Assembly: GCF_020829445.1 (NCBI RefSeq)
Contig: NZ_JAIVFV010000007.1
Coordinates: 19,780 to 83,779 of the forward strand
DNA from: Nostoc sp. CHAB 5836
GTDB lineage: Bacteria > Cyanobacteriota > Cyanobacteriia > Cyanobacteriales > Nostocaceae
Direction: 5' to 3'
Length of the DNA: 64,000 bases
The notes under the pieces are model-generated. The model searched no databases. It was given only the letters and a program-made list of their open reading frames with translations, and had not been told where the DNA came from. Below are positions 16,996 through 26,973 of the stretch, piece after piece (within the stretch, counting starts at the first letter, position 1; the number at the start of each line of letters is the position of its first letter). The translations under genes and the position numbers were made by a program.

Positions 16996-19404
16996 TTATT
17001 CAACTAAGGGTCGTGGAACCGTGAAAAATTCCTGACGGCGTTGAATCAACACTATAACAACACCGCTTGCAACCACGGCAAAGGCAGAAGGAATAAATGG
17101 CAACCATAGCCCTTGTTTTAAAAGAGCGATCGCACAAACTCCATATAAAGTGACAACCGTCACAAAAATGGTGCATCTTTTATGTAAAAGCGAACGAATG
17201 CGCCAAATAATCAGACTCCCAACTACAGACCAGCCGCATATCCAGAGAATATCGCCCCAAAAAGGCAAAACCCAAAGAATTGGACGTTGATCTAAAACTG
17301 CGCTCAAAACTTGGCTAACCATTTGTGCTTGTATAAATACCCCTGATATTTCTTGATAATCTTGCTGTGCAGTACTGTAGGGAGTTGACCAAGTATCGCT
17401 GACAGTGTTAGCTGTCACTCCAATAATAACTACCTTCTTTTTAACTAAATCGGAATTAACTTTATCGCTTAATATATCTTCAAGAGAAACTGTTAGATAA
17501 TCAGTATTACGATAGTTGACAAGTATTTGAATTCCACCTAAGTCAACTCTTTGTTGATAGCCACCACTCCGACCAGGCTTTAAGCGTTTAAATACTTTAG
17601 AACCAAACTGTACATAATCTTCATTTAAATTGGGTTGAATATTTTCGTAAGATAAATAACGAGCAGCCAATTGTAACGAGAGTGAGTAAGGCGTTGTACA
17701 AAGGGACGAAGGCTCTTGTGCCATCATCATAATTTGGCGACGCACGATACCATCTGGATCTTGGATTGCATCACTAAAACCCTGACGTTCTATAGGGACT
17801 CCAAGAGGTGGTTTAACACCTTGGGGATCGTGTTTACGATCTCTGCCTTTACAGGCAACTACTATATTTTCTTTGCTCAGTTCAGTAGCAAGTTGTATCG
17901 GCTTTGATTCATTTCGGGGGTCAGCAAAATCTCTATAAATATCCAGTCCAATGACTCGTGGTTGATACTTTTGTAATTTGTTGAGTAATTGAGCTAACGT
18001 ACTATCCGAAATAGATTTCACTCCTGTGGTCATCTCTTGTCGGGATTGAATATCTTTTTCGGTAACTTCAACAACCAGCAATCTTGGATCTAAATCTTCC
18101 TTTGGTCGCAGGAGTAGCATTTGGTTAAAAGTTTGCAGTTCAGCCTTTTCAAAAAACCCCAAGTATCTCAGACCTATCGTTGAAAGAGTCACAATAGCAG
18201 TACTCAGCAGTACAGTCCAAAGTTTGCACTTTCGAGTTGCAATTGTGCTTTTCGTCTTTGGGGTCGAAATTATGCTCTGAGTCGAAACTTCGCCGCGAGT
18301 CTCGGTGTCACCCCAACCACCGCGCAGTTCTTGCCAAGTTATCGGAACAGTTGTAGGATTCTGGCAAATCACTGGCAACCAACTAGCACAAGGGAAGTCA
18401 TTTTCCAATCCCTGAAGTCTTTCCCGCGCTTCTCGCACAGCCAGATAAAATGGCTTTCCACCTGCAAAAGCGACAAGAAAGTTTTTCAAAAACTCCTGTG
18501 CTACTAAATCTGGTACCCCTTCCCGCATCACAATCATTTGGGGAATGTTCAAATCAGCTAAATTTCGTGCCAAACCAATGCCATCACAGGAGTTGAAAAT
18601 TGCCAATTTTAAACCGCGTGTAATTGCTGTCTTAAGTGCATTCTTAAATTGGTAAATTATTAAACTCTCTGTCTGATTGATGTAAATTTCCCCGATTTCT
18701 CCTTCTGCAATACTAGCGCTATGTCCGGCAAAAAACAGAATATCCCAATTCTGATTCCACAATTGCTCATCAAGCTCTTTTCGTGTAGGTTCGACAAGGA
18801 ATGTAGTTTCAGTATCTGTTAAACCTTGGAACCAAGAACGGTCTTGATCAATATCAATACCAAAACTGTTACCGAGAATTGCTAAAATGTTGATTTTAGC
18901 TGTGGTAGATTTTTGCACAACATGAGGAAATGCGTACTCATGATTGCTCAAAGCTAATTCAGCTTTAGGATAATGCTCAAAAAAATCCCATAGATGCCAA
19001 GGTAGCCGATGCAGTAAAGTTATATTTGTTTCAACAATAACTCTAATTTCATCATCTCGGCTGAGTAGAGTTCTTAACTGTCGTTCAATATTTTGGAAGG
19101 GTTCAGATTTCAACCAAGTATTTATATGTATTTGTAACTGATGACACACTTCATCGAAATCATTCACAGAAATATTGGTGATATCTTGTGAATGCACTTT
19201 TATACGTTGATTGCTGCCCAAACGTTGATGGACAGCTTCGTAGAGTAACTTCCATCTTCTGTATATCTCGGAAAGTTCTGGTACTGCTGGCAGACTTCCA
19301 GTTATTTTAAATAATTGGTTATTGTGCCAAAGTTGAGCCGTGACAACAGGAAATCCTTGATTTAAGTCTCCTCCCAACAAGCTGAAGATAACTAGCTTAC
19401 TCAT
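16996..19404 (-). CDS. CHAT-CHASE2 membrane sensor protein
   Basis: An 802-residue protein. About 1-165 is a helical N-terminal region. The CHAT domain spans about 170-350 with His228 (ILFFAGHSAS) and Cys273 (LAIFNSCDG). A membrane helix lies near 395-414. A CHASE2 sensor domain spans about 420-690 (LLVVEVTEKDIQ, YQPRVIGLDIYRDF, VVIIGVTANTVSDTW). Three hydrophobic helices lie near 705-790. The layout suggests an extracytoplasmic sensor controlling a cytoplasmic caspase-like domain. The substrate is unknown. It is the last gene of a same-strand set with the sigma-like factor and DUF1822 genes, 66 bp after DUF1822. Paralogue of 33999-36380. Confidence 0.92.
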   Translation of the reverse strand: MSKLVIFSLLGGDLNQGFPVVTAQLWHNNQLFKITGSLPAVPELSEIYRRWKLLYEAVHQRLGSNQRIKVHSQDITNISVNDFDEVCHQLQIHINTWLKSEPFQNIERQLRTLLSRDDEIRVIVETNITLLHRLPWHLWDFFEHYPKAELALSNHEYAFPHVVQKSTTAKINILAILGNSFGIDIDQDRSWFQGLTDTETTFLVEPTRKELDEQLWNQNWDILFFAGHSASIAEGEIGEIYINQTESLIIYQFKNALKTAITRGLKLAIFNSCDGIGLARNLADLNIPQMIVMREGVPDLVAQEFLKNFLVAFAGGKPFYLAVREARERLQGLENDFPCASWLPVICQNPTTVPITWQELRGGWGDTETRGEVSTQSIISTPKTKSTIATRKCKLWTVLLSTAIVTLSTIGLRYLGFFEKAELQTFNQMLLLRPKEDLDPRLLVVEVTEKDIQSRQEMTTGVKSISDSTLAQLLNKLQKYQPRVIGLDIYRDFADPRNESKPIQLATELSKENIVVACKGRDRKHDPQGVKPPLGVPIERQGFSDAIQDPDGIVRRQIMMMAQEPSSLCTTPYSLSLQLAARYLSYENIQPNLNEDYVQFGSKVFKRLKPGRSGGYQQRVDLGGIQILVNYRNTDYLTVSLEDILSDKVNSDLVKKKVVIIGVTANTVSDTWSTPYSTAQQDYQEISGVFIQAQMVSQVLSAVLDQRPILWVLPFWGDILWICGWSVVGSLIIWRIRSLLHKRCTIFVTVVTLYGVCAIALLKQGLWLPFIPSAFAVVASGVVIVLIQRRQEFFTVPRPLVE

Positions 19405-19470
19405 TTGTTATTTGTCCTTTGTTGTTTGTCATTTGTCCTTATCTAATGACTAACGACTAATGACCAATGA

Positions 19471-20655
19471 CTAAATGACGAAGTTTTCTGTAATCTGGTA
19501 ACTATCAAAAGCAACTTGGATCCTAAAACATTCTCCTACTTCTCCATCAAAGCGTTTCAATTGTATGTAGTTATCTTGTTCTCTTGCTTGCACTTGCTGA
19601 ATGATTTCCTCCGATTCTAAAAGTAAAGCTAACTTGATATTAACAGGTAGATAGAACTCTTCATTAGCAGGATGCAGTTGCACGCGAATACTAACTTGTT
19701 GGTTATCCTCTGGTATTAAGGCAACTAATAGCACCACTTTTTGAGACTCTATTTCCATTCCCAAATCAATCAGCTTGGCTCGTTTGATACTACCAACACC
19801 GAACCCAGAGCTACTCCTGAAATTAAAAGCTAGACTGTTGGAATTGAAAAGCAAAAATGTTTCTATTGCTTCCCAAGCATTATCGTATATACCTTCTAGC
19901 CAAAAACTGAGATTCACTCGCACTTGGGAAGATTGTGGCTGCTGCCGTTGTTGGTACAAGCGTTGCCGCCATTGCTCATTCTCTAGTAGCGCTCCCCAAG
20001 TTTTAAATGGCACTGCTAATCTAGAGAAACGAAAAGAGGCATTGCCTAACCGTTGCACAAGATTTTTTGCTTGCTCGGTGGATAATTGTGGTAATGGAGC
20101 TACAGCCGCTTTCATCTCTTCTCCTCTGCAAAATTGGTAACTCAAAGAGAAAGCATTCAGATCTTTTGTCAAATGCCGTGCATCTATACAATAAGTCCTA
20201 TCCACTGAGTCATAGTGAGCCAGAGATTTTAGTTCTTCATGGGTTGTGTAACCCCAAATTCTTACCCACTCGCTATCCGGTTTGACTTGCACTGCTAAAT
20301 AGTAGTCTGCTGCCCAACTAAGAATATCTACCCATTCCTGAGGTACTTCTAACTCGGTATCATCAATTGCTTCACTGGGGATTAGCACGACTCGCTTCCC
20401 CTCTAACAAAATTGCTGTCCCATTGACAAATTCCCAGAAAGCTGGCTTACCAGGGAAACTGTACCAAACACTTGCTTTAGGAAAATCTTCAGTTGAGATC
20501 CAATCCAAGAAGGCATGGAGACAAATTTGATTTATGTAAGCGCACCAGCGACTACTAGGCGTGGCATAAACTTGGCTTTGCTGCCAGGATTGCGCCTGAA
20601 TTGCTGGTGATATCTCTGACAACCATTCTCTTGGATCTGCAAACGCGCAAGTCAT
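19471..20655 (-). CDS. DUF1822 family protein
   Basis: A 394-residue soluble protein of the cyanobacterial DUF1822 family, recognised by its paralogue at 37006-38157. Shared landmarks are NQICLHAFLDW, FWEFVNGTAI, VLIPSEAIDDTELEVPQEWVDI, ADYYLAVQV and WGYTTHEELK. No catalytic motif or signal peptide is visible. It sits 19 bp after the sigma-like factor gene and 66 bp before CHAT-CHASE2 on the same strand. It therefore probably acts between the regulator and the sensor. The molecular function is unknown, and a regulator of the sigma-like factor is one possibility. Confidence 0.85.
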   Translation of the reverse strand: MTCAFADPREWLSEISPAIQAQSWQQSQVYATPSSRWCAYINQICLHAFLDWISTEDFPKASVWYSFPGKPAFWEFVNGTAILLEGKRVVLIPSEAIDDTELEVPQEWVDILSWAADYYLAVQVKPDSEWVRIWGYTTHEELKSLAHYDSVDRTYCIDARHLTKDLNAFSLSYQFCRGEEMKAAVAPLPQLSTEQAKNLVQRLGNASFRFSRLAVPFKTWGALLENEQWRQRLYQQRQQPQSSQVRVNLSFWLEGIYDNAWEAIETFLLFNSNSLAFNFRSSSGFGVGSIKRAKLIDLGMEIESQKVVLLVALIPEDNQQVSIRVQLHPANEEFYLPVNIKLALLLESEEIIQQVQAREQDNYIQLKRFDGEVGECFRIQVAFDSYQITENFVI

Positions 20656-20674
20656 TTTTACTACTTTATGAAAA

Positions 20675-21874
20675 CTACAGATTTATGTTGTACTCACCAT
20701 ACTGGTTTCTCAACCATTCTTCCAAAGCAAAACTCATATCTTTAATTTGGTTGGAACTAACAGAAATATTCAAATCCTGGCTCCACTTAATTAGTGCTGC
20801 AAGTATTGATTCCCTACCTTTAACTAGCCTGCGAGACACTGTAGGCTGACTCATCTGCAACTGTTGCATAATCTGCTGCTGAGTAAGTCCTTGTTGGTAG
20901 TAAAGCTTAAGTACTTCTTGGGTTTTTACATCCACATTCTGTAAAGCTTTTAACAATACAGCAGACATCCGAGATATTTGGTTTTGTCGATTTTGGACAT
21001 CCTCTTCGGCTATCATATCAGCCATTGGCTCCTCAGAGGATGGGTCCGGCAGCTCAAACGTTACTGTCGTGTCATCATTTTGCTTGAAAGCATTTAGAGA
21101 TTTCACAGGTGGAAACAAATAAGCTCGCACGTAGACAGCTGTCTGAGTTAACCACTGTTCAATTGTCTGTGCGTTGCGTGCGAGAGTAGGTTGAGTGATT
21201 TGGTTTTGGCATTTATGGTTGTATAAGTTGGCAATAGCTTCCCAAAGTTGACGATTCGGTTCTGGTAACTGACTGGTATTTCCTGGTTGATTTTGGACGT
21301 ACAGTTCGTTGAAACAAGTCCAAGCTAAACGATATTGAGCAACTGCATTTTGTGATAATCCAGCTTCGCTAAGAGCTTCACTAAGCAGCTTTTTGCTCAC
21401 TTTGCGCAACAATGCCCAATTGGTACAAGTATCAGCTTCCCTGCGTTGACGTAAAATATCTCTCAGCCGACTGGGCATTGCCATCATGGCGTAAGCTTTT
21501 AAGCTAGAAGATTTTTCTGGGTTGAAGTCTTTAAGAATTGTTTCAACTTCTGCGATCGCCATTTGGAAGTAATCAGCGAGCAGGTATTGGTTGAGAGTAA
21601 AAAATTTTGCAACTGTTTTTGAAGCCGCCCAATAACAAGGTTCTTGTAAATAAGCTAACAAGTGCATTGTGGCAAGATTATTGCAGCCAAAACGCCACTG
21701 CTTCTGCCAGTAAAGCGCCCAAAAGTTTTCTGATTTAAGTGCTAATGACGAATGCTCTAAGTGATTTAGAATATTTCTATACAGTTTCGGATCGGTCAAC
21801 CATTTGCTGAATCTGCCTCTTTCCAACTGCACGAATGTTGAGAACATATCCGTAATTTCTTGGCGAGGACGCAT
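20675..21874 (-). CDS. Sigma-70-like regulator of a CHAT-CHASE2 module
   Basis: A 399-residue protein from the ATG at 21874 (MRPRQEITDMFSTFVQLE). The longer frame from a TTG at 21913 is rejected because the paralogue at 39415 starts at the same point and is also 399 residues. The C-terminal part (about 300-370) is a sigma region-4-like HTH: TQEVLKLYYQQGLTQQQIMQ, then QMSQPTVSRRL. The N-terminal 250 residues are helical and lack a clear sigma-2 -10-binding motif. It is therefore either a divergent sigma factor or a DNA-binding relative. First gene of the set sigma-like, DUF1822, CHAT-CHASE2. Confidence 0.85.
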   Translation of the reverse strand: MRPRQEITDMFSTFVQLERGRFSKWLTDPKLYRNILNHLEHSSLALKSENFWALYWQKQWRFGCNNLATMHLLAYLQEPCYWAASKTVAKFFTLNQYLLADYFQMAIAEVETILKDFNPEKSSSLKAYAMMAMPSRLRDILRQRREADTCTNWALLRKVSKKLLSEALSEAGLSQNAVAQYRLAWTCFNELYVQNQPGNTSQLPEPNRQLWEAIANLYNHKCQNQITQPTLARNAQTIEQWLTQTAVYVRAYLFPPVKSLNAFKQNDDTTVTFELPDPSSEEPMADMIAEEDVQNRQNQISRMSAVLLKALQNVDVKTQEVLKLYYQQGLTQQQIMQQLQMSQPTVSRRLVKGRESILAALIKWSQDLNISVSSNQIKDMSFALEEWLRNQYGEYNINL

Positions 21875-22079
21875 AAGCAATTTAAAATATAAATTGAAAT
21901 GGGACTGAAGCAACTAAGTAGATAGGCACAAATAAATATAACTATCTAAAGAAAACTAAAACGCTTAAAAGTCTTTACCTTCGGCATAGCTGCTTTGTCT
22001 CAAGGATAACTATCTACGCATACCTATTTATCACCTATCTTTAAGATATTATCCCACATCAGTAACATTCCTAAGCTTA

Positions 22080-22243
22080 GAGGATGTTTGAAAAGTATTT
22101 TTCGTAACATCTAAGCCTCCCAAACCTAACCCCCCTAGCCCCCCTTCCCTACGAGGGAATGGGGGTTTCAAAGCCTCTCTCCGCTTCGGGGAGAGGTTTG
22201 GAGAGGGGTTTATAGTATACTTTACGACTTTTCAAACATCCTC
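22080..22243. mobile_element. 164-bp MITE with TTA target duplication
   Basis: The ends GAGGATGTTTGAAAAGT (22080-22096) and ACTTTTCAAACATCCTC (22227-22243) are perfect 17-bp inverted repeats. TTA flanks both sides (22077-22079 and 22244-22246). The interior is the CT-rich Nostoc repeat with hairpins around CCTCTCTCCGCTTCGGGGAG. It carries no gene. The open frame at 22149-22343 is built from this element. Confidence 0.85.
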
Positions 22244-22394
22244 TTACAGAGCATAACAATTTCTCAGCTTCAACTCTTTCTCCAATTCGGTAAAAATACA
22301 TCAAGGTCTGACTTTCCCGTTCAGTCTCAAAAAGCTTGCTCACAAGGGATTTATAGAAAAGCGCAGCAGATCGCAGAACTTTTGGGTCTACTGA

Positions 22395-22690
22395 CAGTGA
22401 TTAACAAATAAACTGATCCCACTGCTACCAATTAAAAATCAATACACTTGGGTTAAGCATTTCTTTCTTCTCTTTGCGTCCAACTCTTACGAGACGCACT
22501 CGCGTTGGCGTCCTTCTCCCAGGGGGAGACGCACTCGCGTTTGCGGTTCGTTAAAAAAACTGACTTTTACTCAGAGTTTTAGCCTTAACCCAAGCGTATT
22601 GAATTAAAAATCAGAAGATTCAGCTAAAAACCTCTGATTCTCTACAGTGAATAAACTGATCTCACTGCTACCAATTAAGAATCAGAGGAA
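22395..22690 (+). repeat. Relic of the 72-bp repeat, interrupted by a MITE
   Basis: Units recognisable by CAGTGA, CACTGCTACCAATTAA and AATCAGA begin near 22395 and 22645. Removing the 162-bp MITE and one 10-bp duplicated target leaves a spacing of 78 bp. That equals the 72-bp unit plus a small TTAACA-type insertion. No crystallin-like gene follows. Part of the gene-free stretch 21875-23452. Confidence 0.8.
22440..22601. mobile_element. 162-bp MITE with 10-bp target duplication, inside a 72-bp repeat
   Basis: The left end is CAATACACTTGGGTTAAGC (from 22440). The right end is its inverted copy, GC(C)TTAACCCAAGCGTATTG, to 22601. Both sides carry the direct duplication AATTAAAAAT (22430-22439 and 22602-22611). 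The interior contains ACGAGACGCACTCGCGTT-type dispersed repeats and no gene. Confidence 0.85.
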
Positions 22691-22800
22691 AGGGTATTTG
22701 TACTGAGTGCAAACTATACTCTATTTTTTATCAAGCCTTTAAGTCACGCCATCATAACTGATGGAGTTCACAAAACAATAAAATATTTAAGAAATCAGTT

Positions 22801-22821
22801 AAGAAATTTAAGAAAGTTAAG
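22801..22821. promoter_or_regulatory. 21-bp motif shared with the region upstream of module 2
   Basis: The 21 bases here (containing TTTAAGAAAGTTAAG) recur exactly at 32873-32893. On the reverse strand they read as direct CTTAA repeats about 9 bases apart, with more CTTAA-type copies on either side. This looks like a possible tandem regulator-binding site. The factor is unknown. Confidence 0.4.
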
Positions 22822-22947
22822 CAGATAGATATTTAAAATATTTTAGGACTTACGTATTGACAAAGTAGACAAAAAATGTAACGCGTATGAGTCAGGAAAT
22901 TTTCAGGCGATCGCTAATTAATTGGGACATTGAAAGACGGATAATAC

Positions 22948-23112
22948 ATAAGTAAGTCGGCGTGAATAAATTAAACTAGGTTAAGTAATGTAAAAAATAT
23001 TGGAATTAGTTCGTAGTGAGGGCTTCAGCCCTCAAATGAGGACTTTAGTCTTCTCTACGAGACGCACTCGCGTTCACTACAGACCTTGAATTATTCACGC
23101 CGCTCTACTTAT
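22948..23112. mobile_element. MITE of the TAAGTA(A/G)GTCGGC family, copy 1
   Basis: The ends ATAAGTAAGTCGGCGTGAAT (22948) and ATTCACGCCGCTCTACTTAT (to 23112) are inverted repeats with a few mismatches. Internal hairpins include GAGGGCTTCAGCCCTC. Related copies lie at 57930, 59460 and 61762. No gene inside. Confidence 0.75.
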
Positions 23113-23452
23113 ATTGTCTTGATGATGTAGGCTTAGGGTTATCAGGGCAACTACTAAACCCGGATTTCTTACAAGTGATAAAAAATGCTTGGATTAGCCA
23201 AATTTAAGATGATTTAATTAATACAGGCTACAAGACTACTGAGATTTTTTCAAAAATCAAATATGACTCCTATGTGAGCGTTTAGTATCAAGCTAGTATA
23301 ATGTAACTTAGTTGATTAGAGTTCCAATAGATTTGAGGAAAAAATTAAATAAGAGTGTATCAAAAATTGCTACGATAAATTATATTTTCAGTATACAAAT
23401 AGAAACAGTTGTTGCTTTTAACACTTAACTGTAATAAATATCCTGGACATCA

Positions 23453-24865
23453 ATGTATAAAACTAAACGTCAGCGTGGAGTTGTACTAACTTCCGTAGGA
23501 ATTAAACGGTTACAATCAGCAATTCTTTCTGTAGAGATAGTAGAAAATAAAGGCGAACACTTGACTTTAGAACAAATAAGCTCGCGCATTCATGTTTCTA
23601 CTAGAACTTTGAGTAAATTATGGTCTTTAAGTGAAAGTGTAGATCAAAAAACGATAAAACTCTGCTTTAGCGCTTTTAATCTAGAATTGCGCAGCGAAGA
23701 CTATACCATACTCAACAAAGCAAATGAGACTGAAACATCTGAGTTATTGTCTATTGCAAATATAGGAGAAGATTTATCTCAACGTTCCGAATTAACCTCA
23801 TTTGTCGAAAAATCTCACACACAAACTGAACAAATAGAAAATCTTTGGTCATACCCGGATGGCCCCATACCTTTAGATTCTCACTTTTATATTGAACGTC
23901 CTCCACTAGAGAGAAAGGTTTATCGAGAAGTAACTACTAGTGGCTGCGTGATTCGGATTAGATCCCCCAAACAGATGGGTAAAAGTTCTCTTGTATTGCG
24001 GCTTTGTGCCTTTGCACGGAAACAAGGGTATCAGACGGTGAATCTGAATTGTTGCCAATTCGATAGTGAGTGTCTAAATGATTTAAATAAACTGTTGCGT
24101 CGTCTTTGCTGGAAAATTGCCAGTCAATTAGGTATTGACCCCAACCTCAAGGAAAAGTGGAATGAAGAGATTGGCTACAACTTGAGTAGCGGCTTCTATT
24201 TAGAAAACTATTTGCTCGAGCAATGTCAAAGCCCAGTGGTTTTAGTGTTGAATGAAGTTGACCGCTTTTTTGAATATCCTCACATTTGTCACGAGTTTTT
24301 TGCTTTGTTGCGGTCATGGTGTGAGGAAGCACGACACAATCCGAACTGGCAAAAGCTGAGGTTAGTAATGGTTTATTCAACCGAAGAGTACATCTCTATG
24401 AATATTAACCTCTCTCCTTTTAATATTGGTCTACCTATTCGTCTAAACGATTTTACTCAACCACAAGTAGAAGATTTAGCTAGGCGATATAGTTTAGACT
24501 CGTTGAAAGCTAAAGATTTTGCTCAACTAATGACACTAGTAGGAGGACATCCAGCACTAATTCAGATTAGTTTGTACTATCTTTGCTCTCAAGAAATGAC
24601 CCTGAAAGAAATAATAGAGGATGCGATGGCCAATGGTGGCATCTACCACGATCATTTATGGCGACAGTTGATCAAACTACAACAAAATACTAGACTGGCA
24701 AAGATTTATGCTGAAATTCTGGTAGCAAAGCAAGGTATTTCTCTTAATCCTATTGAAATTTACAAGCTTGAAGGTTTGGGATTAATTCGCTTTGAGGGCG
24801 ATCGCGTCTTACCACGTTACGATCTCTACCACGCCTATTTTGCAAAACAGCTATATGGAGCTTAG
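23453..24865 (+). CDS. AAA-like ATPase with N-terminal HTH-like domain
   Basis: A 470-residue protein. Residues 1-90 look like a DNA-binding domain (LTLEQISSRIHVSTRTLSKL), of the kind found before AAA-like domains in filamentous cyanobacteria. From about 145 comes an AAA_35-type ATPase: FYIERPPLERKVYREV, a P-loop IRSPKQMGKSSLV (171-178), VVLVLNEVDRFFE as Walker B, and a C-terminal winged-helix-like part. Such ATPases often act as switches in signalling or conflict systems. No fused effector (WD40, CHAT, TIR) is present. The gene stands alone on the plus strand, convergent with the ABC transporter gene 48 bp away. Function not certain. Confidence 0.8.
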   Translation: MYKTKRQRGVVLTSVGIKRLQSAILSVEIVENKGEHLTLEQISSRIHVSTRTLSKLWSLSESVDQKTIKLCFSAFNLELRSEDYTILNKANETETSELLSIANIGEDLSQRSELTSFVEKSHTQTEQIENLWSYPDGPIPLDSHFYIERPPLERKVYREVTTSGCVIRIRSPKQMGKSSLVLRLCAFARKQGYQTVNLNCCQFDSECLNDLNKLLRRLCWKIASQLGIDPNLKEKWNEEIGYNLSSGFYLENYLLEQCQSPVVLVLNEVDRFFEYPHICHEFFALLRSWCEEARHNPNWQKLRLVMVYSTEEYISMNINLSPFNIGLPIRLNDFTQPQVEDLARRYSLDSLKAKDFAQLMTLVGGHPALIQISLYYLCSQEMTLKEIIEDAMANGGIYHDHLWRQLIKLQQNTRLAKIYAEILVAKQGISLNPIEIYKLEGLGLIRFEGDRVLPRYDLYHAYFAKQLYGA

Positions 24866-24912
24866 TTTCCGGCTTGCTCCTGAATCTCTCCAGAAATCAA
24901 CGCGATATAGCC

Positions 24913-26931
24913 TTAATCTATTACCCATTTCAATACCTCTGGGTTTTTGTTATAGCGGTAGGTTACACCATCCTTAGTAGTCACAGACTTTTCTTGACTA
25001 GCCTTGCTTCTAATAGTAGTAATAGAATAGTCAGTTAACGTCTGAAGCTCTTTATGAGAAAGTCCTATAATTGTGGCGCTTGCTGCTGATTCTAGTTTTA
25101 TTTTGAGTTCATTTTTCGGGTAAATATCTATCGTAATTTGCTCCTTTTGTGATGGGTTAACAGCAATTCCTTTTTGAAATTGATAATCTGGCATAGAAAC
25201 AAGTTGCCAACTAGATTCTTGTGAAAGCTCTAATACCCATTGATGATAATTAAATAAGCTTTCTCTATGACCAACGCTGATAAAAGTTGTTTTCGTTGAT
25301 TGTAACTGTTGATATAAATTACGTTCGTTATTTAAATCTAAAGCACTCGTTGCTTCATCTAAGATAGTGAAACTAGGATGTGTAATTAATAGCCGTGCAA
25401 AAGCGAGGCGTTGTTGTTCTCCTAACGACAATATATTTTCCCAAGGAACTTCTGTATCAAAGCCATCTACGCGGCTAAGTAAGTGTTGCAGGTTAACTTG
25501 TTGCAAAATGTGTTCAAGTTCGCGATCGCTCATTTTCCTGTCTGTGTGAGGATAGAGCAACTGTTGGCGCAAAGTCCCTAAAATGATATAAGGGCGTTGG
25601 GGTAAGAATAATATTTCTTTTAAGGGAGGACGCACTAGACGACCAGTTCCCGCATTCCACAAACCAGCAATGGCTCTTAATAAAGAACTTTTGCCCCTAC
25701 CACTAGGGCCAACAATCAATAACCCTTTTCCTGGCTGAACAGCTAGTGACAAATTTTCAACAATCACCTGTTCATAATTTGGCGTTTGTAAAGTGACATT
25801 CTCAAAAGCTAAACGCTCTTCTTCTATAATTTTAATAGTACTAACGTTCTCTGGTTGTTTACTAGCAACCTGTAGTGCATCTGAAAACTCTGCTAAACGC
25901 TTTACATAACCAGAAAATCGCCCTGAAATCCCAAACTCAGATATTAGTTCTCCCAGAGCATTAGAAAACATAAAGCAAGCAAAACTAGCTTGGTTAATTT
26001 GTCCATAATCAATTTGATCCTGAAGAAATAAAGGTGTAAGAATGAACATCGAGAAGACGCTAATGGCAGACTGATATGCTCTGCCAAAAGCGTCTTGTCC
26101 TCTCTCTAAATTTAGTCTGCATTCGGCAGTTTTTAAAACATTATTAAATCGACGCTGGATTATATTTAATTCTTCATCTTCTCCCTGAAAAAAAGCGATT
26201 GATTCAGCGTGATTACGAACATGAGTTAAGCAATATGCAAAATCTGCTTTAAATGCAAGTTCTTCTTGACTAACTTTATTTATTCCTTGATTCAAGGAAA
26301 CAGCTATTAAATTACCTACGATTGTATAAATAACTAAATAAATTGCAATGTCTGAAGAAACTATCCAGATAATTATCAAAGCACTGACCATTTCTAAAGA
26401 TTTTTCTAGTAAAGAAGATGAAAATTTCAAGCCAATACTAGTAATAGGTTCTATTTCTTGGGATAAGCGTTGATCTGGATTATCTATATCAGATTTAAAA
26501 TTGATTTTATAATAAGCTTGATTGCTTAGATATTTTTCTAAAACATGAAGATTTAGCCATTTGTACCAGTCAAGAATTATTTTCTTTCTGACATATCTCA
26601 AAAGAGTCACTAACAAGACCATTCCGACAATAATAAGACTGGACAGCCATAAAGTACTATTATATTTATCCAGGTCTCTCTGTTCAATAACGATATCAAT
26701 TACATAGCGATTCCAGTAACTATTTGCAGCATTTGCACCGACAACTACGACTATTAATAATACTAAGAAAATCAGCATTCCCCATGAGCGAATCACATCT
26801 GAAAATGCTCTTCCTTCTGCTTTTGTTGGATACCAATAAGGCCCGGCAACTACTTTCACATCCTGCCAAAATTGAATCAAGGCTGAAAAAGGATTTATTG
26901 TATTTTGCTCACGCACAGATGGAGTTTGCAT
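24913..26931 (-). CDS. SbmA/YddA-type ABC transporter, possible graspetide exporter
   Basis: A 672-residue fused permease-ATPase. Membrane helices lie near 50-70, 95-112, 180-215 and 290-330. The permease is of the ABC_membrane_2/SbmA-BacA type. The ATPase has GPSGRGKSS (408-416), LSLGEQQRL (signature) and FTILDEAT (Walker B). Residues 590-672 form an unusual extension after the ATPase (SAASATIIGLSHKELQTL.., GVTYRYNKNPEVLKWVID) that I do not recognise. In microviridin clusters an ABC transporter (MdnE/MvdA) exports the peptide. This gene is on the same strand as mdnA-C but is separated from them by two other genes and about 3.1 kb. The export role is therefore probable, not proven. Confidence 0.88.
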   Translation of the reverse strand: MQTPSVREQNTINPFSALIQFWQDVKVVAGPYWYPTKAEGRAFSDVIRSWGMLIFLVLLIVVVVGANAANSYWNRYVIDIVIEQRDLDKYNSTLWLSSLIIVGMVLLVTLLRYVRKKIILDWYKWLNLHVLEKYLSNQAYYKINFKSDIDNPDQRLSQEIEPITSIGLKFSSSLLEKSLEMVSALIIIWIVSSDIAIYLVIYTIVGNLIAVSLNQGINKVSQEELAFKADFAYCLTHVRNHAESIAFFQGEDEELNIIQRRFNNVLKTAECRLNLERGQDAFGRAYQSAISVFSMFILTPLFLQDQIDYGQINQASFACFMFSNALGELISEFGISGRFSGYVKRLAEFSDALQVASKQPENVSTIKIIEEERLAFENVTLQTPNYEQVIVENLSLAVQPGKGLLIVGPSGRGKSSLLRAIAGLWNAGTGRLVRPPLKEILFLPQRPYIILGTLRQQLLYPHTDRKMSDRELEHILQQVNLQHLLSRVDGFDTEVPWENILSLGEQQRLAFARLLITHPSFTILDEATSALDLNNERNLYQQLQSTKTTFISVGHRESLFNYHQWVLELSQESSWQLVSMPDYQFQKGIAVNPSQKEQITIDIYPKNELKIKLESAASATIIGLSHKELQTLTDYSITTIRSKASQEKSVTTKDGVTYRYNKNPEVLKWVID

Positions 26932-26973
26932 ATTCTAAAAATGTAGCCGTTACTAATTACACTAGGAATTTTG

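Noticed and set aside
22149..22343. 64-codon open frame on the minus strand
   Set aside because: It lies mostly in the MITE at 22080-22243 and its hairpins.
23453..24865. AAA-like protein as part of the graspetide cluster
   Set aside because: Opposite strand and convergent with the transporter gene. No shared motif.
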